A stretch of DNA of 64,000 nucleotides from Flabesymbios commensalis (GCA_964017125.1 OZ024915.1:73724032-73788031); one strand, 5' to 3'; shown: positions 9,718-20,668, counted from the first letter of the stretch. Made by a program: numbers and translations. The notes: generated by a model from the sequence alone, not told the origin.

Positions 9718-12651
9718 TTAAAGCTGTAAATCAAAGTTTCTACCATCTGAATGATAAGATCTTCTGTAAATAAGTTCATTCTTCATTTCTAAAATACACC
9801 ATTGGTTCCAATAATGTCGTAATATCGGACTCTCAGCTATCATGTTGTTGATTGGTGGTCGTTTGCCATTCTTGAACCAATTATGCACAATACTAATAGC
9901 GTCATCGACCCTCTGCATTCTTTGAATTTGAGACCGGCTATATTTTCCACACCATGACTCTTGATTATTATCGGGGATATTCTCTGACACAGTTTGTGAT
10001 TCCTGCTGAGACTGATTTCTACTTGAAGATCTTGTCTGTACGCTTCTTACCACTGATGTAGGTAAATGTTGAAATAGCCAAGTAAAGCTGAAGAATAATA
10101 ATATAATGTGTAGTATCCATACATACGGTTTTCTTGACAACTTCTCCGAAGATAATTGTGTTCTTGCAATCCTGTCATTTTTGGGTAAGTTCCAAGTACT
10201 GGCCATATCTTGTGCTCGTCGTTTACATTTCTTGCACGGACCACAGCGAAGATTCTCGACACTATCAAATTCATTGCATGAACAATCTTGAGGACACGGA
10301 CATCGCGACATAGCATCCGCATTCCCATGTTTCTTCCCAGGTCTGTACTCTACAGAAAATTTATAGGCGGAAAGTATTTCTATCCATCTGGCGATACGCT
10401 CTTTTGGCTCTTTCAAACTGAATAACCACACTAGTGCCTGGTGATCTGTCCGTATTTTAAATTCTACGCCCAAGAGATATTGTCTAAAATATTCAATGAA
10501 ATAGCGAACAGCTAATAATTCCTTGTCTGTCACACAATAGTTCTTCTCAGCACTGCTCAAAGATCGGCTAGCATAGGCGATAACCCGCTCATTTCCGTCT
10601 TGTTCTTGAGATAAAACCGCGCCTATTGCAGTGTCACTGGCATCAGTGTCTAAAGTAAATGTACCATGCAACAAGGGATACGCCATAATCTCTGGTCCAG
10701 ACAAAATATTCTTGAGTTTTTCAAAAGCATTCTGACATCCTGTTGTCCATTGAAAAACAGTGTTCTTGCATGTCAGTCGTGTTAGCGGCTTAGCTAACTT
10801 AGAGAAATCTTTCACAAAGCGCCGATAGTAATTCGCCATTCCTAAAAATTGTCTAACATGCGTAGGCGTTTTTAGAACAGGCCCTTCAAGGATTTTGCTC
10901 ACATTCTCCGCATTTGGACGAACTCCGTCAACACCAACAATGTGTCCTAAAAAATTCACTTCGGTCTGAAAAAGATGACATTTTCCCGGTTGAAGTTTTA
11001 AATTCGCTTCTCTGAGTCTCTGTAATATCTCCTCTACTCTTGTCATATGTTCATCAAAATTAGAACCGAATACAATTATATCATCTAGATATATCAGGCA
11101 TGTCTGCCATTGGAGCCCTTGAAGCGCGATTTCCATCAGTCTTTCGAAACTGGCCGGCGCGTTTGTCAGCCCGAACGGCATTTTTGTAAATTCAAAAAGG
11201 CCATATTTTGTAACGAATGCTGTTTTCTGGATATCTTTCTGTCTAACTGGGATTTGGTGATACCCGGAAGTGAGATCAAAAGTTGAAAACAACTTAGATC
11301 CTGCTACAGCGTCAAGGCAGTCTTGAGTGCGGGGTAGAGGAAAAGCATCTTTTCTTGTTATTGCGTTGAGACGTCTGTAATCAACACATGGACGAATCTT
11401 CCCATTCTTCTTTCTTACTAACACAATTGGACTGGCCCAGGCAGAAACAGATTCTTGTATCACACCTTTTTCTTTCAGATCAATAATGGCTTTTCTTTCT
11501 TCATCTGCTAAGGCAATCGGAACTCGTCTAGGCGGTTGTTTTACTGGTTTCGCATTCTCTGTATCAATTACATGTTCCATCAATGGGGTACAGCCAAGGT
11601 CATAGTCGTCTTTGGAAAAAATATCTTGAAATTTTACTAAAGTTGTTGCCACTCTTCTTTTTTCCTCCATACTTTTGTTTGAAGTTGCACTGTCAAAAAG
11701 CTGTTTCAAATGGTGTGGTACCTTCTCTATGATATTTTCTGAAGTTTCACTGAAAATATCTTTTTCCTGAATTTCTTGTGTCTGTCTAATTAAATTAGAC
11801 TTATTCAGACTGCTGTCTTCTCTGTCTAGACAACATACATCACTGTCTAATGGTTCTGCATACCCAACAACTGTATGTCTCCTCAATGTTATCTCATTGG
11901 GATAAGGATTCATAATTCTGGCTGGAACAATTCTGTCACCCTTGACTTGTATCAGGCTGTTTGCTAAAATTAGTGGATATTTTTCTGAAAAGGCTTGATT
12001 TGGCTCCATTATCATATCTGTGACTTCATTCTTCTGGTCTGTTTCTTCACCCGACACAATGACATTTATAATAGTCTCGCTTTTCCCTGAAATTGTGCAA
12101 TCTTTTTCACATTGTACTTTTCTTATACCACCAGGAAGTCCTATCTGTACACATGGAATTATTTTATCTTGCATTTTAATAATTCCTTTACTCAATAAAA
12201 TATCTGCTGGACCCCCCTCTTCATTTTGAAGTATATCAATTCCCAAAAGTCCCTCGTCTGCGATTTCCGCCACAATAATTTCTCTTTTCAGGCTTAATGG
12301 ACCAAGTTCAATGGTAAAATCAGCCTTGCCCACTTCAGTAATGGTATTGCCTCCAGCTCCTGTTAATGGGGATGACACTCTGGTAAGCTGTGGTCTGATA
12401 TTCTCTGGGATTAAATTGTAGATCCGATTCGAGATTATTGTGCGAGTAGCTCCAGTGTCCGCTGTAAAATTCAGATTCACCCCTTCAATTCTTGCTTCTA
12501 CATATACTCCGTGATATTGCGACACTTTACGTCCAGTGGTTATTTGAACTTCTGCGTCCGCAATGGGTATACTGTCTGTATATTCAGTTTCATTATTCTT
12601 TTGGTCATCTGAAAAATGAGAACTCCCTCGTTGACCGTCCAAGGAGCCCAT
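9718..12651 (-). CDS. Gypsy protease-reverse transcriptase-RNase H
   Basis: A 977-residue pol frame. The aspartic protease is near residues 40-150 with active site DTGA (65-68). The reverse transcriptase follows with YLDD at about 520. RNase H begins near TLDTDASD (about 667) and continues through DKELLAVRYF and the RTDHQALVWL motif. The YRPGKKHGNADAMSR end marker is followed by a cysteine-rich block (about 785-815) and then a strongly hydrophobic segment (about 842-862, WILHIILLFFSFTWLF), which is unusual here. The frame starts 3 bp after the gag stop in a different frame, in keeping with the frameshifting this family often uses. Confidence 0.96.
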   Translation of the reverse strand: MGSLDGQRGSSHFSDDQKNNETEYTDSIPIADAEVQITTGRKVSQYHGVYVEARIEGVNLNFTADTGATRTIISNRIYNLIPENIRPQLTRVSSPLTGAGGNTITEVGKADFTIELGPLSLKREIIVAEIADEGLLGIDILQNEEGGPADILLSKGIIKMQDKIIPCVQIGLPGGIRKVQCEKDCTISGKSETIINVIVSGEETDQKNEVTDMIMEPNQAFSEKYPLILANSLIQVKGDRIVPARIMNPYPNEITLRRHTVVGYAEPLDSDVCCLDREDSSLNKSNLIRQTQEIQEKDIFSETSENIIEKVPHHLKQLFDSATSNKSMEEKRRVATTLVKFQDIFSKDDYDLGCTPLMEHVIDTENAKPVKQPPRRVPIALADEERKAIIDLKEKGVIQESVSAWASPIVLVRKKNGKIRPCVDYRRLNAITRKDAFPLPRTQDCLDAVAGSKLFSTFDLTSGYHQIPVRQKDIQKTAFVTKYGLFEFTKMPFGLTNAPASFERLMEIALQGLQWQTCLIYLDDIIVFGSNFDEHMTRVEEILQRLREANLKLQPGKCHLFQTEVNFLGHIVGVDGVRPNAENVSKILEGPVLKTPTHVRQFLGMANYYRRFVKDFSKLAKPLTRLTCKNTVFQWTTGCQNAFEKLKNILSGPEIMAYPLLHGTFTLDTDASDTAIGAVLSQEQDGNERVIAYASRSLSSAEKNYCVTDKELLAVRYFIEYFRQYLLGVEFKIRTDHQALVWLFSLKEPKERIARWIEILSAYKFSVEYRPGKKHGNADAMSRCPCPQDCSCNEFDSVENLRCGPCKKCKRRAQDMASTWNLPKNDRIARTQLSSEKLSRKPYVWILHIILLFFSFTWLFQHLPTSVVRSVQTRSSSRNQSQQESQTVSENIPDNNQESWCGKYSRSQIQRMQRVDDAISIVHNWFKNGKRPPINNMIAESPILRHYWNQWCILEMKNELIYRRSYHSDGRNFDLQL

Positions 12652-12653
12652 AT

Positions 12654-14249
12654 TTAGTTTAAATGTGCATATCCTGATTTATCACATTCCGAGGCATAAT
12701 GTCCCTGCTCTCGGCACTTGAAACATACGACGCTCTGTCTCGTCTGATTTCTGCTACCATCGAAGCCTGAATTTCTCTGACCTGCATTTTCCATGTTAAA
12801 ATTTCTGTGGTAAGAATTTCCCATTCTGAAATTTCTTGGATCTTCATTTCCTGGCTTGGAACCTCTTGAATCCGCATTTCCTGTCTTGAAATTCTTTCGA
12901 TCTGAATTCCCCGACTTGAAATCTCTTGCGTTTTCCATTTTATTTATTTTTCCTTGTGAATTTTCAAGACTTTTGGCTATGTCACCAATCATTTTCTCTA
13001 TTTTCTGTGATGCCTGAGAATCTTCAGAGATATTCTTCGGTGAATTTTCATTCATTTTTCCTGATTTAACTGCTGTCACAGGTCCCGGCATTCTTGCAAC
13101 ATGAACTTCGTCATTTATTTGGGCAGTAGTCATGATTTCTTCTTCTGTGTCCTGTATACAGTCACTATCAGTTTTCAGCATTCGGCTGCACTTGTGCGAT
13201 TTTTCTTCTGTTCGCGAATTAATTTTTCGACGTTGGATTTCAGTAAAATTTACCACTTCGAAAACTGCTTCGTCAATATCAGATGGGTCTTTTACATACT
13301 CTATGTGAAAACGTGCTCGATCATCATACAAGCCATCAAGGAATTTGCGAATTAAATCTTGTTCCCGTGTCTCAGCCTGGCGCTTGGGGTACGCTTTTGT
13401 ATATAAACGCTTCAATTCAGAGGCATAGGCCTCAGGACTTTCAGATTGCTTCTGACTCCTGTTGCTGAACTGCAGCTCAAATGACTTTGATGTTCCCACT
13501 TTTCTAAATCGGCTTTCAAGTTCTGCAACTAAGGTTTGATAACTGGTACGGACTGTCTTCGGCAGTTCTCCGAATGCAAATTCTCCTGCATCACCCTGTA
13601 GTTTTGGAAGCAACTCGTCGAGTCGATCTTCATCACTCCACTGGCGTCTGTCTGCGATTTCACTAAATCGATTATACCAAGTCTTCCAGGATTCCTTCCC
13701 GTTGAAAGGTGGTATCTTTGTATATTTGCGCCTAGGTTCCTGACATAAGCTTGATGTGTGAGCAGAGTGTGATCCAGGTGACTGTGAATGGTGATGATCC
13801 AGCTCATCATCAGAATCACTTGAGATATCTTGACTCCGTCTACGACTTGGTAATTCGCGTAGCCTACTTTTACGTCGTGTGCCATCAGTCTGTTCCTGCT
13901 GAATCTGTTCAGTAGATATTTGGTTCTCTATTGCGGTTCGCATATCTTTTACTGTATCTCTGACTGTATTATTAACTGACTGCATAACTTCTTGCATTGC
14001 CCCTTGTACAGCTTCATCAACTGCCACTTGTAATTCCCGTTGAAAATTTGCCCTGTCAGATACAAGTGGTGAAATATTCTGTTGAACTTTATTGGCTTCA
14101 TGAGGAGGTCCCACATCATCACCAGCTGCGCCTTCTTCTGGATTCAATATAATTGTCTCGATATGATGTATCTCTTCAGAGGTGCTTGCAGCGATTTGAT
14201 TTTTCGCCCCACGTTTACGACCCATATTTTGACTGAGTTCACTATTCAT
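12654..14249 (-). CDS. Gypsy Gag
   Basis: A 531-residue structural protein. A Ty3-type capsid/retrotransposon Gag domain is recognisable at about residues 175-345 (KIPPFNGKESWKTWYNRF through the YDDRARFHIEY region). It is followed by a lysine/asparagine-rich stretch of roughly ten-residue repeats (FKxGN, DPRNFRMGN and similar). A single CCHC zinc knuckle, CFKCREQGHYASEC, lies near the C-terminus. An acidic/serine linker and an SRRRSQD patch precede the capsid part. It packages the element RNA. The frame is open throughout. Confidence 0.95.
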   Translation of the reverse strand: MNSELSQNMGRKRGAKNQIAASTSEEIHHIETIILNPEEGAAGDDVGPPHEANKVQQNISPLVSDRANFQRELQVAVDEAVQGAMQEVMQSVNNTVRDTVKDMRTAIENQISTEQIQQEQTDGTRRKSRLRELPSRRRSQDISSDSDDELDHHHSQSPGSHSAHTSSLCQEPRRKYTKIPPFNGKESWKTWYNRFSEIADRRQWSDEDRLDELLPKLQGDAGEFAFGELPKTVRTSYQTLVAELESRFRKVGTSKSFELQFSNRSQKQSESPEAYASELKRLYTKAYPKRQAETREQDLIRKFLDGLYDDRARFHIEYVKDPSDIDEAVFEVVNFTEIQRRKINSRTEEKSHKCSRMLKTDSDCIQDTEEEIMTTAQINDEVHVARMPGPVTAVKSGKMNENSPKNISEDSQASQKIEKMIGDIAKSLENSQGKINKMENARDFKSGNSDRKNFKTGNADSRGSKPGNEDPRNFRMGNSYHRNFNMENAGQRNSGFDGSRNQTRQSVVCFKCREQGHYASECDKSGYAHLN

Positions 14250-14531
14250 TCCCTCAGAACCGTGTAATGTCTGGAGATGATTTTTGATTTACCTAAGCTT
14301 TTTAGGAAATTCCCACCTTATAAAAAAAAATGGGGGAAAATAATATAAATGAATAAACCTGTGCCAGCTCTAACCATACTGTCTTTAACAGAGCTTATGG
14401 TGGGTGGTTCCCATCTTATATACGGTCATGAGTCACTGGAGGATGACAAAATATAATTTCAATAAATCTGGCGGGGTAATTTCGATCACTAGATTCTCAG
14501 AGGCGAAGCATAATTTTCACTTCTTTTCTGG

Positions 14532-14551
14532 GAATCCCACTTCTGACACCA
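14532..14551 (-). other. Primer binding site, complementary to tRNA-Leu 3' end
   Basis: The plus strand reads gaatcccacttctgacacca, identical to the 3' end plus CCA of animal tRNA-Leu genes whose mature end is TCCCACTTCTGACACCA. On the element's strand this is the TGGTGTCAGAAGTGGG primer site. It lies 8 bases inside the 5' LTR edge at 14560. The match is from memory of tRNA-Leu sequences. Confidence 0.88.
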
Positions 14552-14559
14552 AAAATCCA

Positions 14560-17022
14560 TGTGACGGATAAGCGAACCCCAGGCCCGCACCAAAAAGTAT
14601 TTAACGAATCCTCCAACTCATGAGTCATAACACATACATAAGTTTAATACATTTATTATGCTCCTCAACATACATATCATATCAAAACAAATCATATTAG
14701 AATTCCCCATTTACAATATCATAGCTCAATTTGTCAGGATTAAGCCGTGCTCTAATTACTACTTTAAAAACTACATATGTCAGGATCCAACTACACTGGA
14801 ACCTTAAAAGAGCAAGGTATAATGCTGAGGAGGCAAGTCCACACTGGAATTTGGACCAGTCATAAGGGCTTACACCTCCACACCATCTCCACCTCTCTTT
14901 CAAGCCTTCCAGGAAAAACTACATGAGAGGTAAGGTTAACAATTGGAAAATCAGAATCGAGAAAGAGAAATATAATGTTGGCGAGGCATATGTCCACACT
15001 GGAATTTGGACCAGTCATGAGAACGTATACACCTCCCTCCATCTCCGTCTCTCTTTCAAGTCTCCTGATAGACTACACTACATAGGTGAGATGAAAGGTG
15101 CTAAGCTGGAATCGAGAAAGAGAAATATAATGTTGGATAGGCAAGTCCACACTGGAATTTGGACCAGTCATGAGGGCTTATACCTTCCCAGCATCTCCGT
15201 CTCTCTTTCAGGTTTTCCAGTAGACTACACTAAGGAGGAAAATATAAATAGGTAACAGTGGAACCGAGAACGAGTAGGTATAGTGTTAATGAGGCAAGCC
15301 CACACTGGAATTTGGACCAGTCATGAGGGTCTATACCACACTAACACCTCCGCCTCTCTTTCAAGCCTTCCAACAGACTAAGTAGAATAAGGTAAATACA
15401 AACTACCCCCTATAATAAGTAAAACTAGCTAGTATCATAAAACAGGTAACTCCAGAATCATCAAAGGAGTACCAAAGCCTACAGCTAACACTAGCTAAAC
15501 TAAAACCATGGGGTTAATGAAGTTAAGTACAACACCTGTCTCTCTAGCAAAATAATTTACTGTGCACCCCGTAAACCATAATAACTAAGAGCCTAAATAC
15601 AGCCCTTTGGCCTAATCATCCCAATTGGGGTTACAACACCAGGTCAATGACCACCGTAATCAACGGAAACTAAGGGCCAGCTACCCTATCGTCCTCATAT
15701 TGGTTAAGTCTGAACTCTGACCCCCACTTATATATATCATAGCAGGTAGGCGCTACCGGCCGGGGCGCTAACTACCTATTCTCCTCACTCGTACCTAGTG
15801 CCATGTGAATTACTGCACTTTCAGAACTCTAACATTAACCACCCAGAAATTATAGACTAAAATACAGACTAGGAAAAATAGGACTATCTCCCATTTATCA
15901 AACACACCCACCCCCAACCTACTGTTACTATTAAATAGGCCTAAGGCATACTTCCAATCGTTAGCCTATCTCATGTCCAAATTAAATAATACATGAACCA
16001 CCCACCTAAACTAGGCACAGGGAGCTCTATAGGTCTAGTCTAGTCTAGCTCTAATGATAGAATGGTCGTGGAATCCACGCTACATGTCCTTTTATACTCC
16101 AAGTAAAAATCCATGTAAAAATCCACGAACGTCCGTGGAATCCACGTAAAAATCCACGAACCTCCGTGGAATCCACGCAAAATCCACGGACTTCCGTGGA
16201 ATCCACATAAAAATCCACGCACTTTCCACCTAACATGGAAAATACGAAAACGGCCTTGACTGGCCTTGACTATACTCAATACCGCAAAACTAGCCCAAAC
16301 ATAATAAAACACATATTAAAACGTTTTATAAAACACAATAAAAGCGTGGATGGCACATAAACACATCGTTACTACCGACAATAAACAAGTATAATTTGGG
16401 GGTTGAAACTTCGCGGGAATTGAGAATCAAGGTTCCGAAATTGGCAAAAATGACAGGTCGTGCGCAACAGCACATGCAAACATTGCAGCGTGAGAAGCGC
16501 GGTGTCTCAAAACATGCTGGACTGAGCGATAACGTGATTTGTTCACATCAAATTATGCTAAATAAGTACACTTTCCAACTTGTAATCAAATTCTAAGAAA
16601 TGAAATAAGCTTCAGTACAAATTGAAGTCAGGTACGGTAGAAATAATTGACCATGTTACAAACGGCAGTTGCCGTAATCAGCACACACTGACACAGAAAG
16701 TCAAACTTCAAAGTGCAAAAAGTGACACTGACAGTGTCACACGAGACACTCGCCACTGCCGCCGAGATAGCCTTAGTAAATATAGCGTTGCCCCTCAGTC
16801 CAACAAATGCGCTTATTAATGAAATTATGCCAACCAATTATATTTAAATTAAAAACGTCTAATAATTAGACTACAAATTATGTAGTGACAGGCAGACATT
16901 GATTGTAATCCTGTAACCTGGTACTAGGCCTAGCCTAACTGAAATGCCTCAAAACAAAGTCTAGACTACAAGTCTGACTACAGAAATAAAGCTATGTACC
17001 CCCCCTATGTAAAACTGTCACA
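14560..17022 (-). repeat. 5' LTR of the Gypsy element
   Basis: 2463 bp, the pair of 4056-6518, with the same internal 155-bp repeats and palindromic cgtggaatccacg cluster. It would carry the promoter for the element's RNA. The near identity of the two LTRs argues for a recent insertion, unless gene conversion has homogenised them. Confidence 0.97.
15728..15738 (-). promoter_or_regulatory. Possible TATA box in the 5' LTR
   Basis: The minus strand reads gatatatataagtggggg, followed within about 30 bases by tcagagttcagactt, which contains initiator-like TCAGACTT. This would place the RNA start inside the LTR and leave an R-U5 leader of about 1.1 kb. The identical motif is in the other LTR at 5223-5233. 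Inference only. Confidence 0.4.
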
Positions 17023-17560
17023 CAAGCATGTCACGAGGTGAACCAAGGATGTCACGAGGTGAACCGAGGATGTCATGAGGTGAACCGAGGATGTCACGAG
17101 CTGAAGCAAAGATGCTACGATGTGAACCGAGAATGTGACGAAGTGAACCGCGGATGTCACGAAGTGAACCGAAGATGTCACGAGGTGAACCGAGGATGTC
17201 ACGAGGTGAACCGAGGATGTCACGAGGTGAACCGAGGATGTCACGAGCTGAAGCAGAGATGTTACGATGTGAACCGAGAATGTGACGAAGTGAACCGAGG
17301 ATGTCACAAGGGGAAACGAGGGTGTCACGAGGTGAAACGAGGATGTCACGAGGTTAAACGAGGATGTGACGAGGTGAACCGAGGATGTCACGAGTTGAAC
17401 CAAGCATGTCATGAGGTGAGACGAGGATCTCATGAGGTTAACTTGGAATGTCACAAGGTGAACTGAGGATGTCACGAGGTGAAACGAGGATGTCACGAGG
17501 TAAAACGAGGGTTGAACGAGGTGAAGTGATGATATTACGAGGTCAACCGAGGATGTAACT
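17023..17560. repeat. 21-bp minisatellite, right part
   Basis: Continuation of the array at 3741-4055 after the Gypsy insertion: units like gatgtcacgaggtgaaccga with more divergence (gaagtgaacc, gagctgaagc). A higher-order duplication is visible, since the block around 17100-17170 recurs at 17245-17310. The open frames across it (17005-17496 minus, 17038-17466 plus) are artefacts. Confidence 0.92.
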
Positions 17561-19037
17561 CCAGTGTGGCTGTGATGATAAAAACAACCGTCAGATGTCG
17601 CCGCTTAGATGACGAATATTTATCTTTACATGCTGACAAGATTACACACCAACTCGGTAGGTGGCTTGGCCATAAACAGGGGATTACGCAGGAGCATGCA
17701 GCAATCAGGTAGAGTTTATGTGGCGCCAACCACGTGTGTCTATTGACTGAACCAAAATGACCTCTAGATTTGCATGTGGTCATTCAAAGTCGTGGAGTAG
17801 TCTGTCTTTATATTCTTCACAAAGTTCTCTTGAAATGCATAACATCACACCACCCTCAGGTTTTATTTCACAGTAAAGTAGACGAATAGGTATAAGCGCT
17901 GTGCTGTTGGACCCATTTATACACATTTGGAAGCAAGTGTAAAACCTAATAAAATTCTACAGAAATTGATAAAACTTAATCTGCAGCAAATGCTCAATTA
18001 ATAAATAACTCAGTTTGCGAAATATCCCTTTTTATCAGTAGTAAAAGTCTATGAGCTGCAGATATAAGCGAAATCGCTGTACTGTGTCGTTTCTATGAGC
18101 CACATATAGTACTATTTAACTTCAAGCGGATCGACTGAAGTGGTATTCACATAATTTAATACCTAACATATCAACATATGATGCTCAACCAAACATACAG
18201 CTTAATATGAATAGGCATGCCTAGAAAGCGAGCGTAAATTATTATTAACTAAAGTAGGGGCTCATGTAATAACATAGGCCATAGGCCTAAGTATAAGTCA
18301 ATGTAACGCGAGGATAACGTGTAGGCTAGACTGGCTAACAAATGGCAGGCTCTGCTGCAGGGTGTTAAGTGATTCATATATTATCAAAAGGCCCAGGCAG
18401 CCCACTTGCGAGCTAGCTTAAGTCTAAACCAAACAAAGAACAAACATAGGGCCCTGCAAAACTGAGTTAGATTACACTACTATTTGCAGAAATATACTGT
18501 TATCTACATCGTCATTGTCTAAAAAAATAATAACGGAAGCAATTTTTTTAGATGTCGTCTAAGTATGTTGTTGAGTTTCAGTGAGTTTGGTCTTACATAA
18601 CTTCGTGAGGGAAATGTTCTTGCAGGGAATTTTTCTACTCCCTAGGTGGTGTAGACATTTACCGGAAGTGAGACATGGCCAATAATCAGAGACTTTGACG
18701 ACAAGTGTAAGTATGTGGGAATGGCTGAACTTTGACCTCAACAATACTCTGGAAACAAGATGTCAGCCCCCATGAACACAGACGACGAAATATTCAAGCT
18801 ATTAAACACTGTAATAATTAGATTTTTGGCCTTTCCTTGCTGACGCCCATTGCTGTAAGAGCTCGCTAGTCCGCTCGCTATTATTATGACTGAAAATAGA
18901 CAAATCAGATATAATTATTTCTTTCACAAGTAATTCGATAATTTCCAGTGACATTTTACTTGTTTCGAAACATGTTTGAAGCCGTAATTTTTTGGATCTA
19001 GCAAGATTCTGGTTAAAACACAGCCACATCAAACCAT
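17561..19037. other. Non-coding spacer
   Basis: Nearly 1.5 kb of AT-rich sequence. No supported gene, RNA or repeat; the frames at 17535-17783 and 18559-18744 have no recognisable domains. Confidence 0.5.
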
Positions 19038-19278
19038 TTAACCCTTTCAAGCCTGAATTTACCATTGTGATCTTCATCCACTACAAGCCGCGAATTGCTG
19101 TCGCAATTCTCGACTTGCAGTAAATGAAGATGACTTGAAGTGGGTGACAATTGCAAAAAAATATATCGTTATTATTAAAACAGTTCTAAGAAAATTGTCG
19201 TTCTCAAGCCCCCAGTTAAGTTGTTTTTCAGTGTTGCAAAATGATGCTCTGATGCATCGTGAGGGCCTAAAGGGTTAA
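19038..19278. mobile_element. TTAA-flanked palindromic MITE (TTAACCCTTT type), copy 1
   Basis: Begins TTAACCCTTTCAAGCCTGAA and ends CCTAAAGGGTTAA, so the ends are inverted copies bounded by TTAA. Inside is a hairpin, cactacaagccgcgaattgc against gcaattctcgacttgcagt. Ends of the form TTAACCCTTT are typical of piggyBac-derived elements. About 240 bp, no coding capacity. Confidence 0.75.
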
Positions 19279-19296
19279 AAGACAATAATTAAATAA

Positions 19297-19522
19297 TTAG
19301 CCCTTACAGCGCTAAAATTGAATAATTTAAATTAAAAATTGTAATGTTCGAATGTGTGTCTCGCTGCAGCGACCCACAACTTAAAGTAGGTAAAAAAATA
19401 CTCATATATGTTTTATTCTTGAGGCCAAGAATTTGCAAATGTTTAAACGCACATTTTATTCACAATAACAGTGAATTGATCGAATAAGGAAACCTATCAA
19501 ACCGCCTCCAATCCTCAAAGGG
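19297..19522. mobile_element. TTAA-type MITE, diverged copy 2
   Basis: Starts near TTAGCCCTTACAGCGC and ends CCTCAAAGGGTTAA. The core has gtgtctcgctgcagcgaccc and the block aacagtgaattgatcgaata, shared with 20365-20390 and 37415-37435. A further decayed relative covers about 19556-19690. Confidence 0.55.
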
Positions 19523-20129
19523 TTAAACACAATAAGGACAAAAATGGTTTATCCAAAATAAAGCCTTTCAAAACTGAATTTCCATTTTGATCACTGCATG
19601 TCGCAAATTGTTATCTGCATCACGAAATTCCTCACTTGTTTTCCAGGAGTGCATAAATGATGCTTTAAGGCATCATGAGTGTTTAAAATAATAAGAATCG
19701 TTTTGCTTTCTTATGTAATGATCCTTTATGTCAGAATAAATATAATTGTACATGTATACCAAAATTGGATGATGTGAAGTAGCGCATGCACGAGGGTTAG
19801 TTATGGTCACGAGGCTCATTTTGTCACTCCACTGGAAAGGTTCATGTCAAAACAATTAGTGACAGAAAATACCATTTATGTCACGCTAGGAGTAGTTAAG
19901 CTATAAATAAAGCCACAGGAAATGAGGTGTAGGCTAATAAAAAAACTGTAAAAAAATAAGAACTTGTCATGCAAAGCCAAAGAGGCAGTGACTGCTTATT
20001 TATCAAGCGAACAGTTACCGCCTTTCATATATATATAATAGCTTTGCCGAGCAGAGCTGTAATTAGTTAAACTCAGTGACACCAACTTCAAAGTATACAG
20101 CCCTATATACAGATCTAGCAGGACTCGAG

Positions 20130-20424
20130 TTAACCCTTTCAAGCCTGAATTTACCATTGTCATCTTCATCCACTACAACCCGCGAATTGCTGTCGCAATT
20201 CTCGACTTGTAGTGGATGAAGATGATTTGAAGTGGGGGAAAAAGTAAAAAAAATCCTGGATTCCACTACAAGCCGCGAATTGCTGTCGCAATTCCCGACT
20301 TGTAGTGGATGAAGATGACTTGAAATGGATGACAAATTTTGAAAGATTGTCATGTATTTGTTTCATTAACAGTGAATTGATCGAATGATAAAGCATATTA
20401 AAATGTCTATAGCGAAAGGGTTAA
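20130..20424. mobile_element. TTAA-type MITE, copy 3, with doubled hairpin
   Basis: Bounded by TTAACCCTTTCAAGCC at the left and GCGAAAGGGTTAA at the right. It contains two tandem copies of the hairpin cactacaa(c/g)ccgcgaattgc / gcaattc(t/c)cgacttgtagtg, near 20172-20240 and 20264-20330. Its right TTAA is shared with the next element, so two insertions abut. Confidence 0.75.
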
Positions 20425-20668
20425 CCCTTTCAAGTCTGAATATACCATTGTCATCTTCATCCAATACAAGTCGCGAATTGCTGTCGCAATTCTCGACTTG
20501 CAGTGGATTAAGATGACTTGAAGTGGGCGATAAATGAAAAAAATGCTATTATTAAAACAGTTCCATGAACATTTTCGATCTAAAACCCCCTAGATTTTAG
20601 GAAATTGAGTCATTCTTCAGAGATGCAAAATGATGCTTTAATGCATCGTGAGGACTGAAAGGCTTTAG
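20421..20668. mobile_element. TTAA-type MITE, copy 4, abutting copy 3
   Basis: Starts TTAACCCTTTCAAGTCTGAA at the TTAA shared with copy 3 and ends gaggactgaaaggctttag. The internal hairpin (cgcgaattgctgtcgcaatt) is conserved. No coding capacity. Confidence 0.7.

Larger units (their letters stand above)
4056..17022 (-). mobile_element. Ty3/Gypsy LTR retrotransposon, young, nearly whole
   Basis: A complete-looking element of 12,967 bp lying on the minus strand. Both LTRs are 2463 bp (14560-17022 is the 5' LTR, 4056-6518 the 3' LTR). They start TGTGAC and end GTCACA and differ at only about six positions by eye, which points to a recent insertion. CAAG flanks it on both sides (4052-4055 and 17023-17026) as a 4-bp target duplication, within the 21-bp minisatellite. 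Order in coding sense: tRNA-Leu primer site, gag, protease-RT-RNase H, integrase, extra ORF, polypurine tract. There is no envelope gene. The coding part shows about one break, in pol. Confidence 0.97.

Noticed and set aside
20063-20396. Two overlapping minus frames with repeated SSSTTSRELRQQFA-like peptides
   Set aside because: Translation of the doubled hairpin in the TTAA-type MITE.
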